DNA of 64,000 bases, taken from positions 1,178,001 to 1,242,000 of the forward strand of contig NZ_CP070950.1 of NCBI RefSeq assembly GCF_017084525.1. The letters run 5' to 3'. Shown in pieces: positions 41,855-49,974 of this stretch. How positions within the stretch are numbered: position 1 is the first letter of the stretch; each line of letters opens with the position of its first letter. Position numbers and translations under genes: made by a program. The stretch comes from Conexibacter sp. SYSU D00693. Lineage in GTDB: Bacteria > Actinomycetota > Thermoleophilia > Solirubrobacterales > Solirubrobacteraceae. The notes beneath the pieces were generated by a model. It was not told where the DNA came from, did not search any database, and saw nothing but the letters and a program-made list of their open reading frames with translations.

Positions 41855-42705
41855 GCGGCGGAGCGTGTCCGGGTCGCGGCGATCGTCGCCAGCACGGCGA
41901 GGACGGTCGCCGCGACGGTGATCGTCAGGGCGCCGAACACGAAGTTCGTGTGCTCGGCGGCGAAGTCCTGGACGGCGCGCGGGCGGCTCGCGGCGACGGC
42001 GACCGCCCCGGTGAGCGCCGCGACGGCCAGGCCGACGGCGGGCAGGACGTCACGCGGGCCGGCGGGCTGCTCGGGCCGCGGGCGCTCGGGCCAGCGCCGG
42101 GAGGCGGCGGTGAGGGCCGCGCCGGCCAGCGCGACCCACGTCCCGGCCACGAGGTAGCCGCCGACGACGTCGGACGGGAAGTGCCAGCCCAGGGCGAGGA
42201 TCGCGAAGGAGACGGCGACGGCGAACATCCCGCCGAGCGCCGCGGCGGTCGGGCGCCAGCGTGCGGGGACGGCGAGGACGGCGAGGAGGCCCAGCGTCAT
42301 CGACGCGGTGGCGTGGCCGCTGGGCCACGAGGCGGCGGCGATCTGCCCGCCCCCGAGCCACTCGTCGTAGCGCGGCTGGGCCAGCAGCGGCTTGAGCGTC
42401 TGGGTGGTCAGGCCGGTGAGGAAGAGCACCGCGACGATCGCCACCGCGACCCGCGGCCGTCCCCGCCCCGCGGCCACCGCCGCCAGGGCGAACCCGATGA
42501 GCCCGTAGGGCACGGGGTCGGCCAGGTGTGCGACGCGGTCGATCAGCGCGGTGCGCTGCGGCTCGTTGAGGGCGACGAAGCCCTGGAGCGCCGCGCTGTC
42601 GTGCCAGTGGGCGATCGGCACGAGGTAGGCCAGCACGCCGGTGAGCGCCAGGAGGACCAGGCAGGCCCCGGAGGCCAGCAGCCAGGTGCGCGGTCGGCGG
42701 ATCAC
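41851..42705 (-). CDS. PAP2-family membrane phosphatase
   Basis: A 284-residue protein with six or more helices and PAP2 motifs: KPLLAQPRYDEW, SWPSGHATASMT and GWHFPSDVVGGY. The Arg normally found in the third motif (SR-x5-H) is absent here, the region reading SFAILALGWHFPSD, which may change or reduce activity. Family members dephosphorylate lipid phosphates or undecaprenyl pyrophosphate at the outer face of the membrane. Two further helices follow the phosphatase core. Confidence 0.85.
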   Translation of the reverse strand: MIRRPRTWLLASGACLVLLALTGVLAYLVPIAHWHDSAALQGFVALNEPQRTALIDRVAHLADPVPYGLIGFALAAVAAGRGRPRVAVAIVAVLFLTGLTTQTLKPLLAQPRYDEWLGGGQIAAASWPSGHATASMTLGLLAVLAVPARWRPTAAALGGMFAVAVSFAILALGWHFPSDVVGGYLVAGTWVALAGAALTAASRRWPERPRPEQPAGPRDVLPAVGLAVAALTGAVAVAASRPRAVQDFAAEHTNFVFGALTITVAATVLAVLATIAATRTRSAA

Positions 42706-42836
42706 GCCCTCCAGGCTAGGCCCGGCGCCTCAACGCCGCCTGAGCAGCAGGGGTCACACACCTGCAGCCGGCCGGTGTCGCACTTCGCGCGCGTGCGCGA
42801 GGGACGGCGGCGCGCGCGTCGAACCCCAAAGGCGAC

Positions 42837-43295
42837 ATGGCCGCCGTCACGATCTTCGCCGCCGGGCCCGACCTGGCCCCGCTCCCCGCCGAGCCCGACC
42901 CGGTGGAGCCGCCGGTGGCCACCGCGCCGGACCTCGAGCCCGCGCCGGTCGTCGTCGAGCTGCCGCGGATGCCCGACGGCTGGTCGGCCGCCACCTCGGC
43001 GCTCGTCAAGCGCGCCGCCCCGCGCCGCACGACGCGGCCCCGCAGCGCCGGCGACGTCCCCGCGCTCGCCGGCACCGAGGTCCGCGACAGCGACGGCATC
43101 CCCGTCGGCCACGTCCTGGCGCTGCGGTTCGACGAGCTCACCCGCTGCCCGTCGGAGCTCGAGGTGGAGCTCGCGCCCGGCATCACCGCGACGGTCCCGG
43201 CCTTCGGCCTGCGCATGCGGATCGACCACGTGCAGCTGAGCCTCACGGCGACGATGGCGCTCTCCCCGAGCGCCACCGCCGCCGCCTGGTCCTAG
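42837..43295 (+). CDS. Protein of unknown function with possible PRC-barrel-like domain
   Basis: A 152-residue protein: a Pro-rich acidic N-terminal half with no signal peptide, then a small beta-rich domain (about 78-140; VRDSDGIPVGHVLALRFDEL) whose pattern recalls a PRC barrel. It converges on the permease gene with stop codons overlapping (CTAG). Not recognised further. The ATG at 42837 follows a 131-base gap without an obvious promoter. Confidence 0.55.
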   Translation: MAAVTIFAAGPDLAPLPAEPDPVEPPVATAPDLEPAPVVVELPRMPDGWSAATSALVKRAAPRRTTRPRSAGDVPALAGTEVRDSDGIPVGHVLALRFDELTRCPSELEVELAPGITATVPAFGLRMRIDHVQLSLTATMALSPSATAAAWS

Positions 43296-44926
43296 GCCGG
43301 CACGCCCGGCGCCGGCGCCCGCGGCGCGAGCTCCGCCGGCGGGGCCGCCGGCATCGCGTCCTCCACGTCGACCGGGTCGGTCACGTCCACCTCCCTGCGC
43401 GGGACCCCGAGCAGGTGGAAGGCGAGGCAGACGACGCCCGCCAGGGCGTAGCCCAGCGCGATCTCCCCGTCCGCGAAGAACTCGACCTTCGCTCCGTGGA
43501 TGAGCCCGATCGACGCGAGCGCCGCCCCGAAGAACGCGTAGCCCGCCGCCCAGTCGAACTTGCGGTCGATCATGAACACGCAGATCGCGCCGAGGACCAT
43601 CCCTGCGAGCACCGCGCCCTCCCCGAGGTGCAGGAGGCCGTCGTACACCACGCCCGCGGAGGCGAACGCCTCGCCCCCCACCTCCTCGGCCGAGGTCCCG
43701 GCCGCCGCGAGCGAGTCGTTGATCAACCCCGTCGCCCACGCCGCGATGTTCGGCACGCACGCCAACACGATCGCCGCGTAGTGCGCCTTGGGCACCGCCC
43801 GGAAGGCCTGCGAGCCGATGACCAGGCCGATGTAGAGCAGGATCGGGACGATGGCCGGCGTCGGCAGCAGCGCCCCGATGAGCGGGAACAGCCCGAACGC
43901 GCAGAACACGAAGATCACGACGCCCGTGGCCAGCGAGTAGCCGATGCGCCCGCCCGCCGCCTTCCACCCCGGATGCCCGACGTACACCGCCGGCGGGAAG
44001 GGCGAGCCCAGGCACGACCCCACGATCGCGCCGGTGCCGTCGGCCAGCAGGACGCTGCGCAGCTCGTACTTGTCCCCGGCGGCGGCCGCGCTCTCGACGT
44101 TGCTCATCGCCTCGGTGAAGTTGTAGATCCCGAGCGGGATGGCGGTGGCCAGCAGCGGCGAGATGCCCTCCAGGCCGTCGAAGAGCAGGTCGAGGTTCAG
44201 CGTCGGCAGGCCGACGGCGATCTGCTCAGCCGAGTCGCTGATGTCGTCGACCGACATGTACCCGCCGATCCAGGCGATGGCCGTGCCGACCAGCAGCGCC
44301 GCCAGACCGACCGGGAAGCCACGCGGCAGGCGCACGTCGGAGACGAAGCCGATGACGATGATCGCCAGCACCGGCAGCGCGATCCACGCGTGCTCCCACA
44401 TCTGCGCCGCTGGGCGCATCGAGATGAAGGTCAGCGAGATGCCGGCCAGCGTCCCCAACAGCGCGGCGCGCGGCGTGAGACGGCGGATGACCGGCCCGAC
44501 GAAGGCGCCGATGAGGATGATCACGCCGATGATGAAGGCCCACGCGAGGCCCGCCTGCCACGCCTGCACCGGGTCCTTCGTCTGCAGGTACGTCGGCAGC
44601 ATGATCACGAACGTGACGATGAACATGTGCGGGACGCTCGGGCCGTAGGGCAGCGCCGTGACGTCGCTGCGGCCCTCGCGCATCGCGAGGCGCCGGGCCA
44701 GCCAGAAGTAGAAGAGGTTGCCGACCAGCAGCTCGACGCCGAGCGCCGGGAGGATCACCTCGTAGACGTCGTGGCCCGACATCTTCACCACCCCGACGCA
44801 CAGGCCCGCGAGGACCAGCACGTTGACGAGCATGTTGATCCCGAGGCCGAAGAACGCGTTGAGGTCCCCGCGCGACCACGACGGCGGGGCGGGCCGCGGG
44901 GACGCGGCGGCCGCCACGGCGCTCAC
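43292..44926 (-). CDS. NCS2/AzgA-like nucleobase-type permease
   Basis: A 544-residue permease with about 12-14 helices. The segment [20 protein letters not shown] followed by [21 protein letters not shown] and [14 protein letters not shown] matches the half-helix region of AzgA/NCS2 purine carriers. Coupled by GTGA to the biuret-hydrolase-like gene, it most likely imports the compound that enzyme acts on or its precursor (a ureide, triazine or nucleobase). The last 40 residues are a Pro/Ala-rich tail. Substrate is inference. Confidence 0.75.
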   Translation of the reverse strand: MSAVAAAASPRPAPPSWSRGDLNAFFGLGINMLVNVLVLAGLCVGVVKMSGHDVYEVILPALGVELLVGNLFYFWLARRLAMREGRSDVTALPYGPSVPHMFIVTFVIMLPTYLQTKDPVQAWQAGLAWAFIIGVIILIGAFVGPVIRRLTPRAALLGTLAGISLTFISMRPAAQMWEHAWIALPVLAIIVIGFVSDVRLPRGFPVGLAALLVGTAIAWIGGYMSVDDISDSAEQIAVGLPTLNLDLLFDGLEGISPLLATAIPLGIYNFTEAMSNVESAAAAGDKYELRSVLLADGTGAIVGSCLGSPFPPAVYVGHPGWKAAGGRIGYSLATGVVIFVFCAFGLFPLIGALLPTPAIVPILLYIGLVIGSQAFRAVPKAHYAAIVLACVPNIAAWATGLINDSLAAAGTSAEEVGGEAFASAGVVYDGLLHLGEGAVLAGMVLGAICVFMIDRKFDWAAGYAFFGAALASIGLIHGAKVEFFADGEIALGYALAGVVCLAFHLLGVPRREVDVTDPVDVEDAMPAAPPAELAPRAPAPGVPA

Positions 44927-45579
44927 GCGACCACCTCCGTCACGGCGCTCGCGGGCTGCAGGGCGGCGACGACGTCGGACGACTGGCCGACCCAGCCGAA
45001 GATGCCGCCCTGCGCGACGACCATGGCCAGCGCGGCTTCGTGGAACTCCGGGAAGTAGGACCCGCAGCAGTCCTCGAGCACGAGGCACTCGAAGCCGCGG
45101 TCGTTGGCCTCCCGGACCGTCGTGCTGACGCACACCTCCGTGGTGACCCCCGTCACCAGCAGCGAGGTGATCCCGCGGTTGTGCAGCAGCAGCTCGAGGT
45201 CGGTCGCGTAGAACGCGCCCTTGCCCGGCTTGTCGAGCACGACCTCGCCGTCCCCCGGCGCGAGCTCGTCGACGATGTCGTGGCCCTCCTCGCCGCGGAC
45301 GAGGATCCGCCCGCGCGGACCCGGGCTGCCGATGGTCAGCGGGCCGCCGCCGCGCTCGAGCTTCGTCGGCGGGCAGTCGGCGAGGTCGGGCCGGTGGCCC
45401 TCCCGCGTGTGGACGACGAGCATCCCCGCGACGCGGGCGGCGTCGAGCAGCGCCGCCAGCGGCGCCACGACGCGGCCCAGCAGGCGGACGTCGTTGCCCA
45501 GCGCCTCCCCGAAGCCCCCGGGCTCCAGGAAGTCGCGCTGCATGTCGATGACGACGAGCGCGGTGCTCGCCGGGTCCAT
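44923..45579 (-). CDS. Isochorismatase-family amidohydrolase, biuret hydrolase-like
   Basis: A 218-residue cysteine hydrolase. The triad expected for the family is present: Asp12 in VVIDMQRDF, Lys117 in [10 protein letters not shown] and Cys150 in [19 protein letters not shown]. Beyond the triad, [27 protein letters not shown] and [13 protein letters not shown] agree closely with biuret amidohydrolases, which release ammonia from biuret to give allophanate. Related ureide amidases are possible. The ATG at 45579 is chosen just before the conserved core; an extension to 45642 would read through a palindrome. First gene of an operon with the permease. Confidence 0.82.
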   Translation of the reverse strand: MDPASTALVVIDMQRDFLEPGGFGEALGNDVRLLGRVVAPLAALLDAARVAGMLVVHTREGHRPDLADCPPTKLERGGGPLTIGSPGPRGRILVRGEEGHDIVDELAPGDGEVVLDKPGKGAFYATDLELLLHNRGITSLLVTGVTTEVCVSTTVREANDRGFECLVLEDCCGSYFPEFHEAALAMVVAQGGIFGWVGQSSDVVAALQPASAVTEVVA

Positions 45580-45599
45580 GGTGAACGGCCTTGGGCGCG

Positions 45600-45620
45600 C
45601 CGGGACGCTCAGCGTCCCGG
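45600..45620. promoter_or_regulatory. Perfect palindrome before the biuret-hydrolase-like gene
   Basis: Arms CCGGGACGCT and AGCGTCCCGG separated by one base, 21 bases before the ATG. A single-base centre makes a protein-binding operator more likely than an RNA hairpin. Confidence 0.5.
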
Positions 45621-45742
45621 GCGGTCCGGACGTCGTTGGCACGTGGTCTCCCCCTCAGGAGCGGTGTATGCAGCCCGGTCCACAGCCGGGGCATGCGGCG
45701 CGACAGCCTGACGCCGGCGACCTGGCGCGCCCTCCGACCGGC

Positions 45743-45825
45743 GGTCCGATCTCGACGGGCCGACCGGTCCGATCCCCCGTGCTGATCGAGGATCTTGGAC
45801 CGCGCGTCGCCGCGGTTGGACCGCG
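45743..45825. promoter_or_regulatory. Repeated GGTCC/GGACC half-sites in the divergent control region
   Basis: GGTCCGATC occurs at 45743-45751 and 45766-45774; in opposite sense TTGGACCGCG occurs at 45795-45804 and 45816-45825, the latter pair 21 bases apart. They precede the DUF1116 gene and may be bound by the GntR protein encoded after it. Confidence 0.45.
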
Positions 45826-45869
45826 CGGCCGATGACCGGCCCGCCCGGCCGGCCGTAGCGTGCCGGCGC

Positions 45870-47084
45870 GTGGACACCGCGTTGCACACAGCCGACCCGG
45901 CGCTCGCGGCGCTGGCCGCCGCGCGACCGCTCCTGGTCGACGTCCGGCCCGCGCGCGAGGTCGTCGCGCACCTCGCCGCCGGGGGTGTCTGCCACGCCGG
46001 CCCGCCGATCCACCCGGCGCGGATGTGCGCGCCGATGCGCGCGGCACTCGGCGTCGCCGTCGCGATGGAGGGCCTGGCCGAGGACCCGGTCGCCGCGCTC
46101 GCGCTGGCCGACGCCGGGCTCCTGCGCCTGTGCCCGAACCACGACGCCGGCGGCGTCGGTCCGATGTCCGGCGTCGTCACCGGCTCGATGCCGGTGCTCG
46201 TCGCCCGCGACGACGCGACCGGGCTGACGGCGTGGTGCCCGCTCAACGAGGGCTCGGGCAAGGTGCTGCGCTACGGCGCCGACGACGAGGAGGTCGTCGC
46301 CCGCCTGGCGTGGATGCGCGACGTCCTCGGGCCGTCGCTGGCCGCGGCGCTCGCGCAGACCGGGCCGCTCGACCTCCTCGAGCTCCACGCCGAGGCGCTG
46401 CGCCAGGGCGACGAGGCCCACCACCGCACGGGCGCGGGCACCCAGCTCCTGCACGACCTGCTGGCCCCGGCGCTGCCCGACGACGTCAGCGCCTTCGTCC
46501 TGGACAACCACCAGTTCTTCCTGAACGTCGCGATGGTCAGCGCCAAGCTCGCGCTCGTCTGCGCCGAGCACCGCCCCGGGTCGTCGCTGGTGACGGCGAT
46601 CGCGCGCAACGGCGTGGAGGTCGGCATCAAGCTGTCGGGAACCGGCGCGCGGTGGTTCAGCGGGCCCGCCGCCCTCCCCGAGCCGGCCGCGCTGTTCGAC
46701 GGCTTCGGCCCGGGGGACATGAACCCCGACCTCGGGGACTCGGCGATCGTCGAGGCCTACGGTCTCGGCGCACTGGCCATCGCCGCCTCGCCGCTGTCGG
46801 CACCGTCGGTGGGGCTCGACGCCGACGACGCCGCCGCCATCACCCAGCGCCTGCGGTCGATCGGCGCGGGCGAGCACCCGGCCCTGCGCCTCGGCGGGCC
46901 AGGTGCCGATGCCCCCGCGATCCTCGGCGTCGACGCGCGGGCGGTGGTGCGCGAGAGGGTGCTGCCGCCGGTCCACACCGGCATCGCGCACCGCCGCCCA
47001 GGCGTCGGGCAGATCGGCGGCGGGGTCACCCACCCGCCGATGGAGGCGTTCGAGGCGGCGGTCGCGGCGCTTGACGCGACCTGA
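45870..47084 (+). CDS. DUF1116 family protein (AllG/YlbE-like)
   Basis: A 404-residue protein matching the DUF1116 family in several blocks: CHAGPPI near residue 46, GVGPMSGVVTGSMPVLV, CPLNEGSGKVLRYGA, WMRDVLGPSLAAAL, DNHQFFLNVAMVSAKLAL and the final TGIAHRRPGVGQIGGGV. In E. coli the homolog AllG acts with AllF and AllH as oxamate carbamoyltransferase in allantoin breakdown; neither partner is in this window. Next to a biuret-hydrolase-like enzyme and a nucleobase-type permease, a role in carbamoyl transfer from a ureide is plausible. Start is a GTG at 45870. Confidence 0.82.
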   Translation: MDTALHTADPALAALAAARPLLVDVRPAREVVAHLAAGGVCHAGPPIHPARMCAPMRAALGVAVAMEGLAEDPVAALALADAGLLRLCPNHDAGGVGPMSGVVTGSMPVLVARDDATGLTAWCPLNEGSGKVLRYGADDEEVVARLAWMRDVLGPSLAAALAQTGPLDLLELHAEALRQGDEAHHRTGAGTQLLHDLLAPALPDDVSAFVLDNHQFFLNVAMVSAKLALVCAEHRPGSSLVTAIARNGVEVGIKLSGTGARWFSGPAALPEPAALFDGFGPGDMNPDLGDSAIVEAYGLGALAIAASPLSAPSVGLDADDAAAITQRLRSIGAGEHPALRLGGPGADAPAILGVDARAVVRERVLPPVHTGIAHRRPGVGQIGGGVTHPPMEAFEAAVAALDAT

Positions 47085-47829
47085 GCAGCGCGGCGGGCCG
47101 CTGCGCCTCGCCGGCCCCGTCGAGGCACCGCCGCCGCACGAGGCCGCGCCGCGGGCCTCGCAGGCCGACCGCGTCTACGAGCAGCTGCGCGCCCAGCTGC
47201 TGCGCGGCGAACTGCCGGTCGGACGGCGGCTGGTCGAGCAGGCGCTCGCGGCGGAGTTCGCCACGAGCCGCACGCCGGTGCGCGAGGCGCTGCGCCGTCT
47301 CGAGGGCGACGGGCACATCGAGCGCGACCCCTCGGGCGGGCTGCGCCCGGCCGTGCCCAGCGTGCGGTCCATGCACGAGCTCTACGACGTGCGCCTCGCG
47401 CTCGAGGAGCTCGTCGTCCGGCGGGCCGCGACGAGCGGGGACCGCGGCGCGCTCGAGGCGCTGCGCCACGAGTGGGTCGCCCTGCAGGCGGCGCGCCGGG
47501 CGCCGTCGGGCGAGGTGGACGGTCCCGAGTTCGTCCACGCCGACGAGGGCTTCCACGAGACCGTCGCGCGCGCGAGCGGCAACGACGTCGCGGTGCGGCT
47601 CCTGTGCGACCTCAACGACCGCATCCGCATCCTGCGCATCCACGACTTCACGCTCGACGCCCGGATCGGCGCGACCATCGAGGAGCACCTCGAGATCCTG
47701 GACACCGTGCTGGCCGGCGACGCCGACGCCGCTGCCGCGTTCATGCGCGCGCACGTGCAGCGCAGCGCGCTCGTCGTCCGCGAGCGGGTGGGCCAGGCGC
47801 TGGCCCGGATGTTCGAGGGGCCCGGGTAG
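47071..47829 (+). CDS. GntR-family (FCD) regulator of the ureide cluster
   Basis: A 252-residue regulator with winged helix (QLRAQLLRGELPVGRRLVEQ, TSRTPVREALRRLEGDG at about 34-75) and an FCD ligand domain with the metal-binding pattern DVRLALEELVVRR ... FHETVARASGN ... EEHLEILDTVLAGD. No ATG or GTG fits before the HTH, so a TTG at 47071 overlapping the DUF1116 gene by 14 bases is proposed. It probably senses a ureide or acid and controls the divergent promoters. Confidence 0.82.
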   Translation: MTRPEQRGGPLRLAGPVEAPPPHEAAPRASQADRVYEQLRAQLLRGELPVGRRLVEQALAAEFATSRTPVREALRRLEGDGHIERDPSGGLRPAVPSVRSMHELYDVRLALEELVVRRAATSGDRGALEALRHEWVALQAARRAPSGEVDGPEFVHADEGFHETVARASGNDVAVRLLCDLNDRIRILRIHDFTLDARIGATIEEHLEILDTVLAGDADAAAAFMRAHVQRSALVVRERVGQALARMFEGPG

Positions 47830-47866
47830 GTCGTGCGGCGCCCCAGGACCGGGCAGGCTCCTTGCC

Positions 47867-48373
47867 ATGGCCCGCCGCGGACCTGACGTCCCCCTCCCCG
47901 CCCGCCTGCTCGGCGACGCCCGCGCGCCCCGGCGCCCCGGCACCGCGCCGGTCGGCGGCCCGCGCGCCCTCAAGCGGCGCGTCAGCCGGGCCGTGACCCG
48001 CCGGGCGGTCAACCCGCTCGTGCGGCGCGCCATCGAGGCCGGCGCCTTCCCGACGAACTGGGTGCTGCTCGAGACCACGGGGCGCAGGACCGGGCGGCCG
48101 GTGCGCACGCCGGTGGGCAACGGGCTGCGCGACGGCGTCTTCTGGATCGTCACGGAGCACGGGTGGGGCGCCGACTACGTCAAGAACCTCCGGGCCGACC
48201 CGCGCGTGCGCCTCAAGGTCGGCCGGCGCTGGCTGTCGGGCACGGCGCAGGTCATGCCCGACGAGGACCCCTACGCGCGCCTGCGGGCGCTGCGCCGGCC
48301 GCTCAACGACGCCCTCCTGCTCGCGGTCGGGACCGAGCAGCTCGTCGTCCGGGTCGACCTCGACCAGGCGTGA
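47867..48373 (+). CDS. F420-type (deazaflavin-dependent) nitroreductase family protein
   Basis: A 168-residue split-barrel protein with the family core LLETTGRRTGRPVRTPVGNG, FWIVTEHGWGADYVKNLRAD and VRLKVGRRWLSGTAQV. Members use reduced F420 (or FMN) to reduce quinones or nitro compounds. The first 45 residues are Pro/Arg-rich and probably disordered. It stands alone. The family is common in actinobacteria, supporting the taxonomic guess. Confidence 0.85.
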   Translation: MARRGPDVPLPARLLGDARAPRRPGTAPVGGPRALKRRVSRAVTRRAVNPLVRRAIEAGAFPTNWVLLETTGRRTGRPVRTPVGNGLRDGVFWIVTEHGWGADYVKNLRADPRVRLKVGRRWLSGTAQVMPDEDPYARLRALRRPLNDALLLAVGTEQLVVRVDLDQA

Positions 48374-48427
48374 CGATCCGGTGAAGCCGCGGTGGGCGGT
48401 CCGGGTCCGCGGGGCAGCCCTGCGCCC

Positions 48428-49531
48428 ATGGACGCCGCCGACGTCGTGCTGGCCCTCGTGGTGCTGACCGCCCTCGCGTTCGACTTCACCAACGGCTTCC
48501 ACGACACCGCCAACGCGATGGCGACGTCCATCGCCACACGGGCGCTGAGCGCCCGCAAGGCCGTCGCGCTCGCCGCCGTCCTGAACTTCGTCGGCGCGTT
48601 CCTGTCGCTCGAGGTCGCGGCGACGATCGCCGAGGACATCGTCGACCCCGCGGCCATCACGCCGGCGATCATCCTCGCCGGCCTGCTCGGCGGGATCCTC
48701 TGGAACCTCCTGACCTGGCGGCTGGGGCTGCCGTCGTCCTCGTCGCACGCGCTGATCGGCGGCGTCGTGGGGGCGGTCGTCGTCGCCGCGGGCTTCGACG
48801 CCGTCGAGGCGGACGGCCTCGTGGGCGAGGTCCTGGTCCCCTCGGTCATCGCGCCGGTCCTCGCGCTCGTCGTGGCCGGCCTCGCGACGTTCGTCGTCTT
48901 CCGCCGCATCCGCGACTGGCTCCCGGACCGCATCCAGTCGAGCTTCCGCCACGGCCAGCTGGCCAGCGCGTCGCTCGTGGCGCTGTCGCACGGGACCAAC
49001 GACGCGCAGAAGACGATGGGCGTCATCACGCTCGCGCTCGTCGCGCACGGCTCGCTGGACCGCGGCGCCGGCGTGCCGGCGTGGGTCGTCGTCTGCGCCG
49101 CGGCGGCGATCTCGCTCGGGACGGCGATCGGTGGGTGGCGGATCATCCGGACGGTCGGCCACCGGCTGACCGAGATCAACGCCGCCCAGGGCTTCTCGGC
49201 CGAGACCTCGGGCGCCATGGTGATCCTCGCGGCGTCGCACGCCGGCTTCCCGCTCTCGACCACCCACGTGACCTCCGGTGCCGTGCTCGGTGCCGGGGTC
49301 GGCCGCCGCGCCGCGGAGGTGCGCTGGGGCGTCGCCGGCCAGATGGTCGTGGCCTGGCTGCTGACCCTGCCCGCGGCGGCGCTCATCGCCGCTGTGGCCT
49401 ACCTCGGCGTGGACGAGCTCGGCGGCGAGGTCGTCGGGCCGCTCGTCGTGAGCGCCGCGGCCGCCGTCGCCGCGGTCGGGCTGTTCCTGCAGGCGCAGCG
49501 CAACGCCCCGATCACCGCGAAGGACGTCTGA
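48428..49531 (+). CDS. pit: PiT-family inorganic phosphate permease
   Basis: A 367-residue permease with about ten helices and the two PiT half signatures DFTNGFHDTANAMATSIATR (about 17-36) and SHGTNDAQKTMGVITLAL. It takes up metal-phosphate with protons. A small membrane protein follows with a 1-base overlap. No PhoU-like partner is present. Confidence 0.94.
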   Translation: MDAADVVLALVVLTALAFDFTNGFHDTANAMATSIATRALSARKAVALAAVLNFVGAFLSLEVAATIAEDIVDPAAITPAIILAGLLGGILWNLLTWRLGLPSSSSHALIGGVVGAVVVAAGFDAVEADGLVGEVLVPSVIAPVLALVVAGLATFVVFRRIRDWLPDRIQSSFRHGQLASASLVALSHGTNDAQKTMGVITLALVAHGSLDRGAGVPAWVVVCAAAAISLGTAIGGWRIIRTVGHRLTEINAAQGFSAETSGAMVILAASHAGFPLSTTHVTSGAVLGAGVGRRAAEVRWGVAGQMVVAWLLTLPAAALIAAVAYLGVDELGGEVVGPLVVSAAAAVAAVGLFLQAQRNAPITAKDV

Positions 49532-49761
49532 TGCCGCTCGCCTCCGTCGTCGACTGGTCGGCCCTCGGGCAGGTCGCCCTCTACGCACTGGCCGGCAGCC
49601 TGGTGCTCACGTGGCTGTTCACCACGGGTGTCCTGGCCGCGCAGCCCGGCCGCGACGGCGCCGCGCCGACCGCCGTGCGCCGCGCCGTCTCGGTCGTCGC
49701 CCTCGGCCTGTGCGCGGCGATCGTCGTCCTCGGCGTCGTGGTGATGCTCAGCTCGAAGTAG
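49531..49761 (+). CDS. Small two-helix membrane protein coupled to the phosphate permease
   Basis: A 76-residue protein with two hydrophobic segments (ALYALAGSLVLTWLFTTGVL and VVALGLCAAIVVLGVVVML) around a short basic loop. Its ATG overlaps the permease stop (TGATG), so it is made together with the permease and may stabilise or regulate it. Similar small proteins follow PiT genes in other actinobacteria; the function is not known. Confidence 0.75.
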   Translation: MPLASVVDWSALGQVALYALAGSLVLTWLFTTGVLAAQPGRDGAAPTAVRRAVSVVALGLCAAIVVLGVVVMLSSK

Positions 49762-49922
49762 ACGTTCTCGCGACGTTCACGTCCTGCGGCGTCCCGCGCG
49801 GTTGACTGCCACCTGCGCGGCTCCAGAAGTCCGCGCACGCGGTCCGGCTGGGACTCAGGGGAAGCCGGACCCACCACGCTCGCACGGCCAGTGATGTGCC
49901 AGTGCGCCTCCTCACGGCAGGT

Positions 49923-49953
49923 GGGCCGGCGGCCCGGGGAAGGTCGCCGGCCC
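49923..49953 (-). terminator. Terminator of the acyltransferase gene
   Basis: Perfect 9-base arms GGGCCGGCG/CGCCGGCCC, 22 bases past the stop on the minus strand. The rest of the 213-base gap (49762-49974) shows a GACGTTC direct repeat near 49762-49778 and nothing else. Confidence 0.6.
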
Positions 49954-49974
49954 CCGCCTGCGCGAGGCAGGGCG

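Noticed and set aside
49762-49974. Possible small gene or regulatory RNA between the phosphate permease unit and the acyltransferase
   Set aside because: Apart from a terminator and a short direct repeat nothing supports a gene.
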